Part shown: piece by piece, positions 1-5,796 of the stretch
How positions within the stretch are numbered: the first letter of the stretch is position 1
How the letters are laid out: every line of letters starts with the position of its first letter
Assembly (NCBI GenBank): GCA_913057765.1
Contig: CAJXPH010000178.1
Coordinates: 1 to 5,844, forward strand
DNA length: 5,844 bases
DNA from: an uncultured Campylobacteraceae bacterium
Lineage (GTDB): Bacteria; Campylobacterota; Campylobacteria; Campylobacterales; Arcobacteraceae
Direction: 5' to 3'
The notes under the pieces: model-generated
The model's database searches: none
Seen by the model: the letters and a program-made list of their open reading frames with translations, nothing else
What the model was told of the DNA's origin: nothing
Made by a program: the position numbers and the translations under genes

Positions 1-1
1 G

Positions 2-592
2 TTTGTATGTTTTTCTCCTGAAAAATTTATTGAAATTAAGAAAAATAAGATTTATACTTATCCTATGAAGGGAACTATTGATTCTAAAATCCCAAATGCT
101 GAGGCCAAAGTCTTAGGAGATATAAAAGAGATGGCGGAACATACAATGGTTGTTGATTTACTCAGAAATGACCTAGGAATTGTTTCTAATAAGATAAGAG
201 TAGATAAGTTTAGATATATTGATAAAATAAATGCTGGTGATAAAAAACTTTTACAAGTTAGTTCAAAGATTTCTGGACACTTAGATGATAACTGGCATGA
301 GAAAATAGGTGATATTTTAACTTCAATTTTACCTGCAGGCTCAATTACTGGAACTCCAAAGAAAAAAACTATTGAAATTCTTGATGAGATTGAAGGATAT
401 GAAAGAAATTATTATACCGGTGTATTTGGAGTTTATGATGGTGAATCTTTAAACTCTGGCGTGATGATAAGATTTATTGAAAAAAATAAAGATGGAAAGT
501 TTTACTACAAAAGTGGTGGTGGAATTACTTGTGATTCAAATGCTGCTTTAGAATATGAAGAACTTATTGATAAAATTTATTTACCCTTCTAA
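2..592 (+). CDS. pabB: Aminodeoxychorismate synthase component I, 3' part (5'-truncated)
   Basis: This enzyme aminates chorismate to 4-amino-4-deoxychorismate in the cytoplasm, the first step of p-aminobenzoate and folate synthesis, using ammonia from a glutaminase partner (PabA). The frame is open to the left window edge, so 196 C-terminal residues are present and the N-terminal part of the chorismate-binding domain is missing; the ATG at 65 is internal. Visible motifs in order are FSPE (fragment residues 4-7), PMKGT (21-25), VVDLLRNDLG, PAGSITGTPK, YYTGVFGVYDG and SGGGIT followed by EYEE. In this family a lysine in the P-x-K-G-T motif (here residue 23) marks PabB, while anthranilate synthase TrpE usually has alanine there, so I call PabB rather than TrpE. 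A matching pabC lies at 2741, separated by two genes. The stop is TAA at 590-592. Isochorismate synthase is a less likely alternative. Confidence 0.9.
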   Translation, partial: FVCFSPEKFIEIKKNKIYTYPMKGTIDSKIPNAEAKVLGDIKEMAEHTMVVDLLRNDLGIVSNKIRVDKFRYIDKINAGDKKLLQVSSKISGHLDDNWHEKIGDILTSILPAGSITGTPKKKTIEILDEIEGYERNYYTGVFGVYDGESLNSGVMIRFIEKNKDGKFYYKSGGGITCDSNAALEYEELIDKIYLPF

Positions 593-797
593 CTAACAAA
601 ATACAAAACAAAAAAACCTTCTAATCAAAAAAAATCTTGTAACCAAGACATAACTATTCATGGATAAAATAATGTAAAGAAAATGTAATGAATATGTATT
701 CACTTAATATTTACTTAGAAAAAAGAAAAACCTTAATTATTGCGGAAAAAACCTTAAAAAAAAATTTATTTTAAATAAATTTTAATTTTTCTTTTAT

Positions 798-803
798 TAT
801 AAT
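798..803 (+). promoter_or_regulatory. -10 box (TATAAT) of the Cj0069-family gene
   Basis: A perfect TATAAT lies 26 bp upstream of the ATG at 830, in a T-rich context with no clear -35 box. That arrangement fits Campylobacterota sigma-70 promoters, which rely on the -10 box and upstream A/T periodicity. The transcript would start near 810 and give a leader of about 20 nt. Confidence 0.6.
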
Positions 804-820
804 GCGCCAAATTAATTTAA

Positions 821-824
821 GGAG
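821..824 (+). promoter_or_regulatory. Shine-Dalgarno GGAG for the Cj0069-family gene
   Basis: The sequence AAGGAGAAGAA directly precedes the ATG at 830, leaving 5 nt between GGAG and the start. It is the best ribosome binding site in the window and suggests strong translation. Confidence 0.75.
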
Positions 825-829
825 AAGAA

Positions 830-1873
830 ATGAGAAACACTGTTTTTGTAATTGAATATGCAAAAGGAACTGATAAAGGATTTGATGGTTTTAGACCAGA
901 TACTAAACCTATTTTAGATGCTATTGAAGAGGTAACAAGTTATAAAACTGAAATTGTCTTTTATAGACCTAATAGAAAATATGATTTATTAGATTACTTA
1001 AAAGAAAAAGCTGTTGCAGTTATTAGTAGAATTAACCCAGGTAATTTAAAAGAAGTTGATGAGTATTTTCAATTCTTAAAAGCTTTAGGTAATGCAGGCG
1101 TTGATGTTCACACACATCCAGATGTAATGATTAATCTTGACTTCAAAGATATTTTAGCTAAATTAAAAGGTACACCTTTAGGTGATGATGAAACATACTT
1201 CTATCATACATATACAGATTTTGCTACAAAGTTTCCAGCTGATTTAGATAAGCATGGAATTAGAGTTTTAAAAACAAACTATGGTTCAACAGGTGAGGGT
1301 GTTTATCTAGTATCTAAAAAAGATGATGGTTCAATTTTTTCAGTTGAAGCAGTTAATAATGAGAAATACTATTATGATGATATTGATGAGTTCTTACATA
1401 AATTTGAGCCAAACTTTGATGAAACTGTGTCTGAATATGCTGCTTATTTCCAAGGTAAAACTGGTTTTGTAGGTTGTAGATATTTATCAAGAATTGCAGA
1501 AGGTGAAATTAGAGTTTTACTTGTAAATGATAAAGCAATTTCAGTTGTACATAAAAAGCCTCAAGAGGGTGAATTCTCAGCGACATTATTTTCTGGTGCA
1601 CAATATAAATATGAATCTCCAGAAGATGAAAAATGGAAAGAAGTTATTAAGTTAACTATGGATGGATTAAAAGATATTAAACAATATCTAAATGGTAAAA
1701 ACTATCCACTATTATGGACAATGGATTATATCTTAGATTATAATGCAGATGGAAGTGATAAGTATGTTCTTTCTGAAATTAATTGTTCTTGCGTTGGAAT
1801 TACGACAGAATTACAATATGCTAAAGATGTAGCAGCTGTTTTTGTTCCTAATAAAGAGAAAAAGAAAAAATAG
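830..1873 (+). CDS. Cj0069-family protein, ATP-grasp-like, function unknown
   Basis: This 347-aa protein resembles the conserved Campylobacterota family named after Campylobacter jejuni Cj0069; no reaction is established to my knowledge. The second half looks like an ATP-grasp ligase of the glutathione synthetase type. It has a VLKTNYGSTGEGVYLV segment (residues 146-161, K148 as likely ATP-binding lysine and a glycine-rich loop), GEIRVLLV (225-232), and a C-terminal MDY plus LSEIN (298-300 and 314-318) giving candidate Mg ligands D299, E316 and N318. The first 130 residues would be the substrate and pre-ATP-grasp part. The C terminus is a lysine-rich tail (NKEKKKK). There is no signal peptide or membrane segment, so it is probably cytoplasmic. 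The ATG is fixed by a strong GGAG site. It is transcribed alone from its own promoter and converges on the hydrolase at 1904. The family call is firm; the ATP-grasp role is inferred from motifs. Confidence 0.85.
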   Translation: MRNTVFVIEYAKGTDKGFDGFRPDTKPILDAIEEVTSYKTEIVFYRPNRKYDLLDYLKEKAVAVISRINPGNLKEVDEYFQFLKALGNAGVDVHTHPDVMINLDFKDILAKLKGTPLGDDETYFYHTYTDFATKFPADLDKHGIRVLKTNYGSTGEGVYLVSKKDDGSIFSVEAVNNEKYYYDDIDEFLHKFEPNFDETVSEYAAYFQGKTGFVGCRYLSRIAEGEIRVLLVNDKAISVVHKKPQEGEFSATLFSGAQYKYESPEDEKWKEVIKLTMDGLKDIKQYLNGKNYPLLWTMDYILDYNADGSDKYVLSEINCSCVGITTELQYAKDVAAVFVPNKEKKKK

Positions 1874-1891
1874 TTTTAAAACTTTAATAAA

Positions 1892-1919
1892 TTGGAGTAA
1901 GAGTTATCTCTTACTCCAA
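1892..1919. terminator. Hairpin between convergent genes, probable terminator
   Basis: A perfect inverted repeat has 12-bp arms at 1892-1903 (TTGGAGTAAGAG) and 1908-1919, with a 4-nt loop. It begins 18 bp after the stop of the Cj0069-family gene. The stop codon of the minus-strand hydrolase (1904-1906) sits in the loop, and its last codons (Trp-Ser-Lys-Arg) form one arm. Reading leftward the hairpin is followed by a U-rich stretch (TTTATTAAAGTTTT); reading rightward the U tract is poor. It therefore looks best for the hydrolase, though the stem could stop or protect both transcripts. Confidence 0.75.
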
Positions 1920-2674
1920 AACTTTAAGAAGTTAACAATATCTTCTTTAACATATATATTAAGTGTTAAATCATGTTTTGTTTGAGGTAATATTATAACT
2001 TTTGCTTTTTTATATTTATCAAGTATTTTTGTACCATGTCCGTCAACTTCATGATCTTTATTTGTTTTTGAATCATTTGAAAAATATTCATCATGAGTAC
2101 CAATAATATTTAGAAATGGATCACTTTTTTTAGCACCAATTTTAAAACCTTGAGAATAATAAGATTCCTCACATGAGAATGCAGTAATGATTCGTCCTTT
2201 AAATTCTCTACCTCTATAATATGCGGCGGCTAAGCCACCTTCTGAATTTCCCATTAGAAACATATTTTCTTTATCTATGAATTTTAGTTCATTAATTTTT
2301 GATAAATTATGATGTATTTCTGCTTGTCTTAGTTTATGAACTTTTTGATATTTTGATATTTTTGCAGGATTTTTATATGTTGGTCTATCTTTGATTTTAA
2401 AAGAATTTGGGGCAAAAAATATAAAGTTTGCATCCTCGACAATCCATTTTCTAAATAATGCTCCTTTTGTTAATCCAATTGACCCATGCATATAAAATAG
2501 TGTTGGAAGTTTTAATTTACATGAAAAGTTTGGATATCTCTTTTTAAACTTATGAAGAGTTCCATAAAATGGCTCTGTTAATCCACCACAGCCTTTTGGT
2601 ATACCTATATAAGCATACTTGTATGTATCATCAATATTTTTGTATTTACTTAATGTTTCTAATATATTTGTCAA
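1904..2674 (-). CDS. Alpha/beta hydrolase (dienelactone hydrolase-like)
   Basis: This 256-aa protein has the layout of an alpha/beta-hydrolase. It shows LPTLFYMHGS (56-65, oxyanion-hole HGS), the nucleophile elbow G-N-S-E-G-G (Ser144), an acid candidate in IGTHDEYF (Asp195) and a histidine in QTKHDLT (His234). Ser-Asp-His order and spacing fit the fold. The N-terminal 50 residues are a family-variable extension. No signal peptide is evident, so it is probably cytoplasmic; the substrate (ester, thioester or peptide) cannot be deduced. The start is TTG at 2672-2674, preceded by a GAGAG ribosome binding site 4 nt upstream. The nearby ATG at 2685 is out of frame and stops after four codons, and an in-frame TAA lies just upstream at about 2704. 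It diverges from pabC with a shared promoter region and ends in a hairpin. The fold is firm; the specific function is unknown. Confidence 0.8.
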   Translation of the reverse strand: MTNILETLSKYKNIDDTYKYAYIGIPKGCGGLTEPFYGTLHKFKKRYPNFSCKLKLPTLFYMHGSIGLTKGALFRKWIVEDANFIFFAPNSFKIKDRPTYKNPAKISKYQKVHKLRQAEIHHNLSKINELKFIDKENMFLMGNSEGGLAAAYYRGREFKGRIITAFSCEESYYSQGFKIGAKKSDPFLNIIGTHDEYFSNDSKTNKDHEVDGHGTKILDKYKKAKVIILPQTKHDLTLNIYVKEDIVNFLKFWSKR

Positions 2675-2699
2675 TGGACTCTCATAATAATTTTTTCGG

Positions 2700-2708
2700 T
2701 ATTATAAC
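2700..2708. promoter_or_regulatory. Overlapping divergent -10 boxes (hydrolase / pabC)
   Basis: The segment TATTATAAC reads as TATAAT on the minus strand (2701-2706), about 27 bp before the hydrolase start. On the plus strand it reads as TATTAT (2700-2705) or TATAAC (2703-2708), suitably placed before pabC. The same bases could serve both promoters, in which case the polymerases would compete. No -35 boxes are seen. Confidence 0.45.
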
Positions 2709-2740
2709 TAAAATAAAAGAAATTGGAATTAATTAATAAT

Positions 2741-3304
2741 ATGTATTATTTTGAAACAATAAAATGTGAAGACTTTGAAGTTTTCAATCTTCCTTATCAT
2801 GAAAAGAGAATTGCAAGTACAATTGGGCTTAATTTAAATTTACAAGAATATATATATCCTCCTTCAAAAGATTTTTTAAGATGTAAAGTAATATATAATG
2901 AAGAAGGGATAGAAGATGTTTTATATTTTAAATATAAAAAAAGAGAAATTAAATCATTTAAAATACTTCTTGATGATAAAATTGAATATTCAAAAAAATA
3001 TTTAAATAGGAATTCTATTGATATTTTGTTTGAGAAAAAAGAGAATTGTGATGAGATTATAATTATAAAAAATGGATTGGTTACGGATACTTCAATAGCA
3101 AATATTGCAATATTTGATGGAACTTCGTGGATTACATCTAGTGCTCCACTTTTATACGGAACAACAAGGGCTATACTGCTTGAAGATAAGACAATTTTTG
3201 AAAAAAATATAACTATAGATATGTTAAAAGAAGCAAAAAAGATTGCATTGATGAATGCAATGATTGGTTTTGATATTTTAGAAGATTATTCGTTTTTAGT
3301 ATAA
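2741..3304 (+). CDS. pabC: Aminodeoxychorismate lyase, class IV aminotransferase
   Basis: This PLP-dependent enzyme would split 4-amino-4-deoxychorismate into p-aminobenzoate and pyruvate, the step after PabB. From the ATG it is 187 aa, short for the family (bacterial lyases are commonly about 270 aa) but typical of compact forms. Motifs are YFETIK (3-8), YHEKRI (19-24), KKYLNR (85-90) with Lys86 as likely PLP lysine because K-x-L-N-R resembles the E. coli PabC site, VTDTSIANI (114-122) and APLLYGTTR (135-143). An in-frame TTG at 2723 would add six residues; I chose the ATG because family members begin just before the FETIK motif, though no strong ribosome binding site decides it. The gene overlaps the end of the minus-strand lapG by 19 bp. 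A branched-chain or D-amino-acid aminotransferase is a less likely alternative given the small size and the pabB nearby. Confidence 0.82.
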   Translation: MYYFETIKCEDFEVFNLPYHEKRIASTIGLNLNLQEYIYPPSKDFLRCKVIYNEEGIEDVLYFKYKKREIKSFKILLDDKIEYSKKYLNRNSIDILFEKKENCDEIIIIKNGLVTDTSIANIAIFDGTSWITSSAPLLYGTTRAILLEDKTIFEKNITIDMLKEAKKIALMNAMIGFDILEDYSFLV

Positions 3305-3927
3305 ACTCTATTTAATAGCTTTTGCCATTTATCAACTTTTCCCCAGTTGATTCTAACTTTTTTATGTATTTTCTTATCTTTTAAAAGATATGCAACTTTT
3401 TCATTAAATATAAATTGAGGCTCAAGTTTTTTCCTAATATCAAAAGAAACAACTTTAAAACTAAGGTTATCAAGTACTAAAGGCATTGATTTTTTATTTT
3501 CGAGATAAAGAAGAACCATGTGGTAATTTGCTTCGCCTTTTACTTTTACAACACTTAAGAATAATTTTTCCTTAGGAATACCTGTTTCTATAAGTGTGAA
3601 ATATTTTGCAATGGCATAATCTTCACAATCTCCTTTTCCATTTATCAAAAACTCTTTTGGTGTTGCCCAATGGTCATCTACATTATATTTTGTTGCATCA
3701 TTAATTGGTAAAATTTTATTATAAAATGCGTTTACATGGGATAGTTTTTTTAGTAATCTAAAATCTTTTACTTTCTTTTTTAATTCTAAATATCTTATTA
3801 ATCTAATAGTGATGGCTTTTTCTTTTGTAGATGATTTTATGACTCTTAAGTCATTATTGCTTAAAGTAATACTTTTTGCCGATAAAGAAATTATAGATAT
3901 AAGAATAAGTAAAATTAATTGTTTCAT
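3286..3927 (-). CDS. lapG: LapG-like periplasmic cysteine protease (transglutaminase-like, BTLCP family)
   Basis: LapG proteases act in the periplasm and cut the N-terminus of large surface adhesins (LapA type), releasing cells from biofilm; the c-di-GMP receptor LapD normally holds them inactive. This 213-aa protein starts with a hydrophobic signal peptide (residues 1 to about 18, possible cleavage after SLSA). The catalytic triad is visible: Cys101 in GKGDCEDYA, His136 in NYHMVLL and Asp153 in VLDN. The Cys-His and His-Asp spacings of 35 and 17 equal those I recall for Legionella LapG (C137/H172/D189). The acidic residues around the cysteine (D100, E102, D103) match the calcium site described for LapG. 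The ATG at 3925-3927 has no clear ribosome binding site. No lapD or adhesin gene lies next to it, so its partners must be elsewhere. Family and triad are firm; the LapA-type substrate is inferred. Confidence 0.8.
   Translation of the reverse strand: MKQLILLILISIISLSAKSITLSNNDLRVIKSSTKEKAITIRLIRYLELKKKVKDFRLLKKLSHVNAFYNKILPINDATKYNVDDHWATPKEFLINGKGDCEDYAIAKYFTLIETGIPKEKLFLSVVKVKGEANYHMVLLYLENKKSMPLVLDNLSFKVVSFDIRKKLEPQFIFNEKVAYLLKDKKIHKKVRINWGKVDKWQKLLNRVYTKNE
3331..3362 (+). terminator. Possible weak terminator of pabC inside lapG
   Basis: A 7-bp inverted repeat, ATCAACT (3331-3337) and AGTTGAT (3345-3351), has a 7-nt loop and is followed by TCTAACTTTTTT. It lies 26 bp after the pabC stop. 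The stem has only two G-C pairs and lies within the coding sequence of lapG on the other strand, so it could be chance. Confidence 0.25.
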
Positions 3928-3930
3928 AGG

Positions 3931-3938
3931 TTATAATA
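3931..3938. promoter_or_regulatory. -10 box for the SspB-like/azlCD operon, possibly shared with lapG
   Basis: Only 40 bp separates lapG (-) from the SspB-like gene (+). It contains TATAAT at 3932-3937 on the plus strand, which would give a start near 3944 and a leader of about 24 nt. On the minus strand the same bases read TATTAT, but a start from there would fall almost on the lapG ATG, implying a leaderless lapG message or a different minus promoter. Confidence 0.5.
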
Positions 3939-3967
3939 CACAAGATAAATTGAACTTAGGATTAAAA

Positions 3968-4405
3968 ATGATTAATAATATTATAGAGAATGTAGAGTAT
4001 AAAGATTTAGTAAGTTCACAAATAAAAGATACTATGGGCTTTCTATTAAAACAAAATGAAGAGTTTGCCATAACTGCAAATATTGATGCTGTTACTTTTG
4101 ACCCTGAATTACCAAAAGCTACATTTGACCAACTTTCAAAATTTTCGCTTTTTATTTTGTCAAATTATACATATTCAACTGTCAAGTTAGATGAATCTGC
4201 AATCTATTTTGAAGCAGGTTTTGGAAGTGAGAATTTTGGTTCAACTGTTAAAGTACCATTTTTTGCAGTATTTCAAATCGTTGTAGAAGAATCGATTCTT
4301 TTTGTAAATTCGGTTGCAACAGTTGATAAGTTTAATAAAGATTCAAAAGAAAAATCATTTAATGTATTTAAGAATAATCCAAATAATAAAAACTTGATTA
4401 AATAA
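3968..4405 (+). CDS. Small SspB-like protein, possible ClpXP adaptor
   Basis: This 145-aa protein is uncharacterised but resembles SspB, the adaptor that delivers ssrA-tagged and other proteins to ClpXP. The match is the pattern FAITANID (33-40), an LP at 48-49, FEAGFGS (81-87) and VKVPFFAVFQI (94-104). This parallels the core of SspB, especially the alphaproteobacterial form, where an F-x-x-x-FGG stretch is followed by V-P-x-x-A-V/L. The last 35 residues are polar, Lys/Asn-rich and probably unstructured, ending in KNLIK, which resembles the ClpX-binding LRVVK end of E. coli SspB. No signal peptide or membrane segment is seen. The ATG at 3968 has an AGGA site 6 nt upstream; the open frame extends back to 3809, but that part lies over lapG and its promoter. 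It is first in a probable operon with azlC (12-bp gap) and azlD. The homology is my reading by eye, so function stays tentative. Confidence 0.62.
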   Translation: MINNIIENVEYKDLVSSQIKDTMGFLLKQNEEFAITANIDAVTFDPELPKATFDQLSKFSLFILSNYTYSTVKLDESAIYFEAGFGSENFGSTVKVPFFAVFQIVVEESILFVNSVATVDKFNKDSKEKSFNVFKNNPNNKNLIK

Positions 4406-4417
4406 GAATAATATATA

Positions 4418-5104
4418 TTGAAATATGAACGTGAATTAAAAACAGCATTTAAAATATCTATTCCTGTAATGATGGGATATGGAGTTTTAGGTTTTGCATT
4501 TGGGTTATTATTAGTATCCTTTGACTACTCTTGGTATTTAGCACCTATTATGTCTTTGTTTATATATGCAGGGGCTTTACAGTTTCTGGCAATTAATTTT
4601 TTTAATTTAAAAGCGGGGTTAATAGATATTGCAATAGCTTCATGGTTTATTAATTTACGCCAATCTTTTTATGGATTGTCTCTAATTAAAAGATTTAAAA
4701 AAACTGGTAATATTAAAGCTTATTTGATATTTGGTTTAACAGATGAAACTTATGCTTTATTGACAAGTATAAAAGATGATGAACAGCTAAAGAAAAAGTA
4801 TTATTACTTTTTTTTAACTGCATTTAATCAAAGTTATTGGTTTATAGGTTCTACTATTGGAGCACTAGTTGGTTCTAATATAAAGTTTAATACTGCTGGA
4901 TTAGAATTTTCATTGACAGCACTTTTTGTTGTACTTTGTATAGAACAATACAAAAACCTACAAAACCCTATACCTTTTGTTATTGGTGCTTTCTCTTCGT
5001 TTTTTGCATTGATATTTATTCCTAGTGATAAAATGTTAATAGTTTCTATTATTATTGCACTTGGTCTACTTTTTTTGTTTAAAGGTAAACTAGAAAATGA
5101 GTAA
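4418..5104 (+). CDS. azlC: AzlC family branched-chain amino acid exporter, large subunit
   Basis: AzlC and AzlD together form an inner-membrane exporter of branched-chain amino acids and analogues (known from Bacillus azlCD and the related Corynebacterium BrnFE pair); the substrate here is assumed. The 228-aa protein has about seven hydrophobic segments (near residues 12-33, 40-60, 65-85, 128-150, 160-174, 183-201 and 205-221). Family motifs are GYGVLGFAFG (20-29), YAGALQF (50-56), NLRQSFYGLSL (79-89) followed by KRF, TDETYAL (108-114) and GLEFSLTALF (161-170). Length is normal for the family. The start is TTG at 4418, since the next in-frame ATG (4469) would remove the first membrane segment; the ribosome binding site is weak (TAAGA). 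It overlaps azlD by 8 bp, which suggests translational coupling. Confidence 0.9.
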   Translation: MKYERELKTAFKISIPVMMGYGVLGFAFGLLLVSFDYSWYLAPIMSLFIYAGALQFLAINFFNLKAGLIDIAIASWFINLRQSFYGLSLIKRFKKTGNIKAYLIFGLTDETYALLTSIKDDEQLKKKYYYFFLTAFNQSYWFIGSTIGALVGSNIKFNTAGLEFSLTALFVVLCIEQYKNLQNPIPFVIGAFSSFFALIFIPSDKMLIVSIIIALGLLFLFKGKLENE

Positions 5105-5417
5105 TATAGAGTTGTATTTAGCAATTGCTGTCATGGCTGGAGTGAATTTGATTACAAGAGTATTCCCTTTTCTTTTTTTTGCAAAAAGAGATTTACCTAA
5201 ATCATTAGTATTCATTGAAAAGTTTTTTCCTGCTGTTATTATGACAATTTTGATTGTTTATTCAATAAAAAGTGTTGATATTACTATTCCTCCTTATGGA
5301 ATAAAAGAGTTTGGCTCAATCTTATTTGTTTTATTTTTACATTTAACATTAAAAAATTATCTAATATCAATTTTTTTAGGAACAATTTTCTATATGATAT
5401 TAGTACAATATATATAA
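5097..5417 (+). CDS. azlD: AzlD family branched-chain amino acid exporter, small subunit
   Basis: This 106-aa hydrophobic protein is the small partner of AzlC. It has four likely membrane segments (about 5-28, 38-58, 70-84 and 87-104) and the family signature TRVFPFLFF (20-28), with the conserved arginine at 21 and the proline at 24. Length is typical. The ATG at 5097 lies inside the last codons of azlC (8-bp overlap), with AAAGG at 5081-5085 as a possible ribosome binding site, so the two subunits are probably made together. The stop (TAA, 5415-5417) overlaps a TATAAT that may drive the next gene. Confidence 0.88.
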   Translation: MSNIELYLAIAVMAGVNLITRVFPFLFFAKRDLPKSLVFIEKFFPAVIMTILIVYSIKSVDITIPPYGIKEFGSILFVLFLHLTLKNYLISIFLGTIFYMILVQYI

Positions 5418-5418
5418 T
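5413..5418 (+). promoter_or_regulatory. Possible -10 box of the receiver-domain gene
   Basis: TATAAT overlaps the azlD stop codon and lies 34 bp before the ATG at 5453. It sits in a run of alternating T and A, so it could arise by chance; the downstream gene could also be read through from azlD. Confidence 0.35.
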
Positions 5419-5425
5419 ATATATT

Positions 5426-5450
5426 CTAATCTTTTTATTGAAAGAATTAG
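5426..5450 (+). repeat. Inverted repeat in the leader of the receiver-domain gene
   Basis: CTAAT-CTTT (5426-5434) pairs with AAAG-A-ATTAG (5441-5450), giving nine base pairs with one bulged A and a 6-nt loop. The right arm contains GAAAG (5440-5444), the only ribosome-binding-like sequence before the ATG at 5453. No U tract follows, so a terminator is unlikely; it could mask the ribosome binding site. Confidence 0.4.
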
Positions 5451-5452
5451 TT

Positions 5453-5796
5453 ATGAACATTTTAGTTTTTGATAAAGAATATGAGAATGAGAATTTAGAG
5501 TACTTAACTGTTATAAAAAATAATTTAGATGGGTATAATATTAGTTTATTTACTAATAATGATGATGCTATTAAAAGTTATAAAAAAGATATTTTTCATC
5601 TTGTATTAGTTGATTTTACCTCAGAGGAAGGGAAAGCTTTTTTACAGAATATTAACAAGTTAAACTCTTTACAAAGAATTATTACGATGGGCTATACTCT
5701 TAGTTGTAGTTCAGAAATAGGTTGTAATTACTGTATTGATAATTTTCATAAAAGAAGACTTCTTAAACCAATTGAACCAATTGAATTATATAAAAC
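5453..5796 (+). CDS. Receiver-domain (response regulator) protein, 3'-truncated by the contig end
   Basis: About 114 genuine residues are present and read as a CheY-like receiver. They show MNILVFDKE with an acidic Asp7-Glu9 patch, VLVDF with Asp54 as likely phosphoacceptor, IIT with Thr78, and LLKPI with the conserved Lys105-Pro106. Spacing from Asp54 to Lys105 (51) is close to CheY (52). The Asp pair of classical receivers is less clear, so phosphorylation is not certain. A cysteine cluster, Cys85, Cys91 and Cys94, lies between the Thr and the Lys. Any output domain would follow after residue 114 and is not in the window. The frame stays open to 5844, but bases from 5797 on are sequencing adapter, so the apparent residues CLLYTSDAADE are artefact. 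The ATG at 5453 is chosen because the first beta strand starts there. Confidence 0.68.

Larger units (their letters stand above)
593..829. other. Intergenic region upstream of the Cj0069-family gene
   Basis: This 237-bp gap contains no convincing ORF. It is extremely A/T rich with long A tracts. Visible structure includes a near-palindrome TGAATA-TG-TATTCA at 689-702 and two copies of GAAAAA(A)CCTTAA (725-736 and 745-757) whose CCTTAA cores start 21 bp apart. The promoter and ribosome binding site of the next gene lie at its right end. No strong plus-strand terminator for pabB is visible. Confidence 0.6.

Noticed and set aside
65..67. ATG at 65 as the start of pabB
   Set aside because: It falls inside the conserved P-M-K-G-T motif, and the frame continues upstream with FSPE, so it is an internal methionine of a truncated gene.
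635..648. TCTTG-TAAC-CAAGA hairpin after pabB as a terminator
   Set aside because: The stem is only 5 bp and no U tract follows on the plus strand. The A run before it would make a U tract only for leftward transcription, and no minus-strand gene is expected there.
689..702. TGAATA-TG-TATTCA near-palindrome as an operator
   Set aside because: It is about 100 bp from the promoter, matches no operator I recognise, and such short A/T palindromes are common by chance in this sequence.
3809..3967. N-terminal extension of the SspB-like open frame
   Set aside because: It runs antisense through the 5' part of lapG, including its signal peptide, and across the promoter region. The ATG at 3968 has a good AGGA site and a plausible promoter upstream.
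4834..5124. Minus-strand open frame of 96 codons
   Set aside because: It lies wholly opposite azlC and azlD, whose proteins are clear family members; it has no start signals or recognisable protein features of its own.
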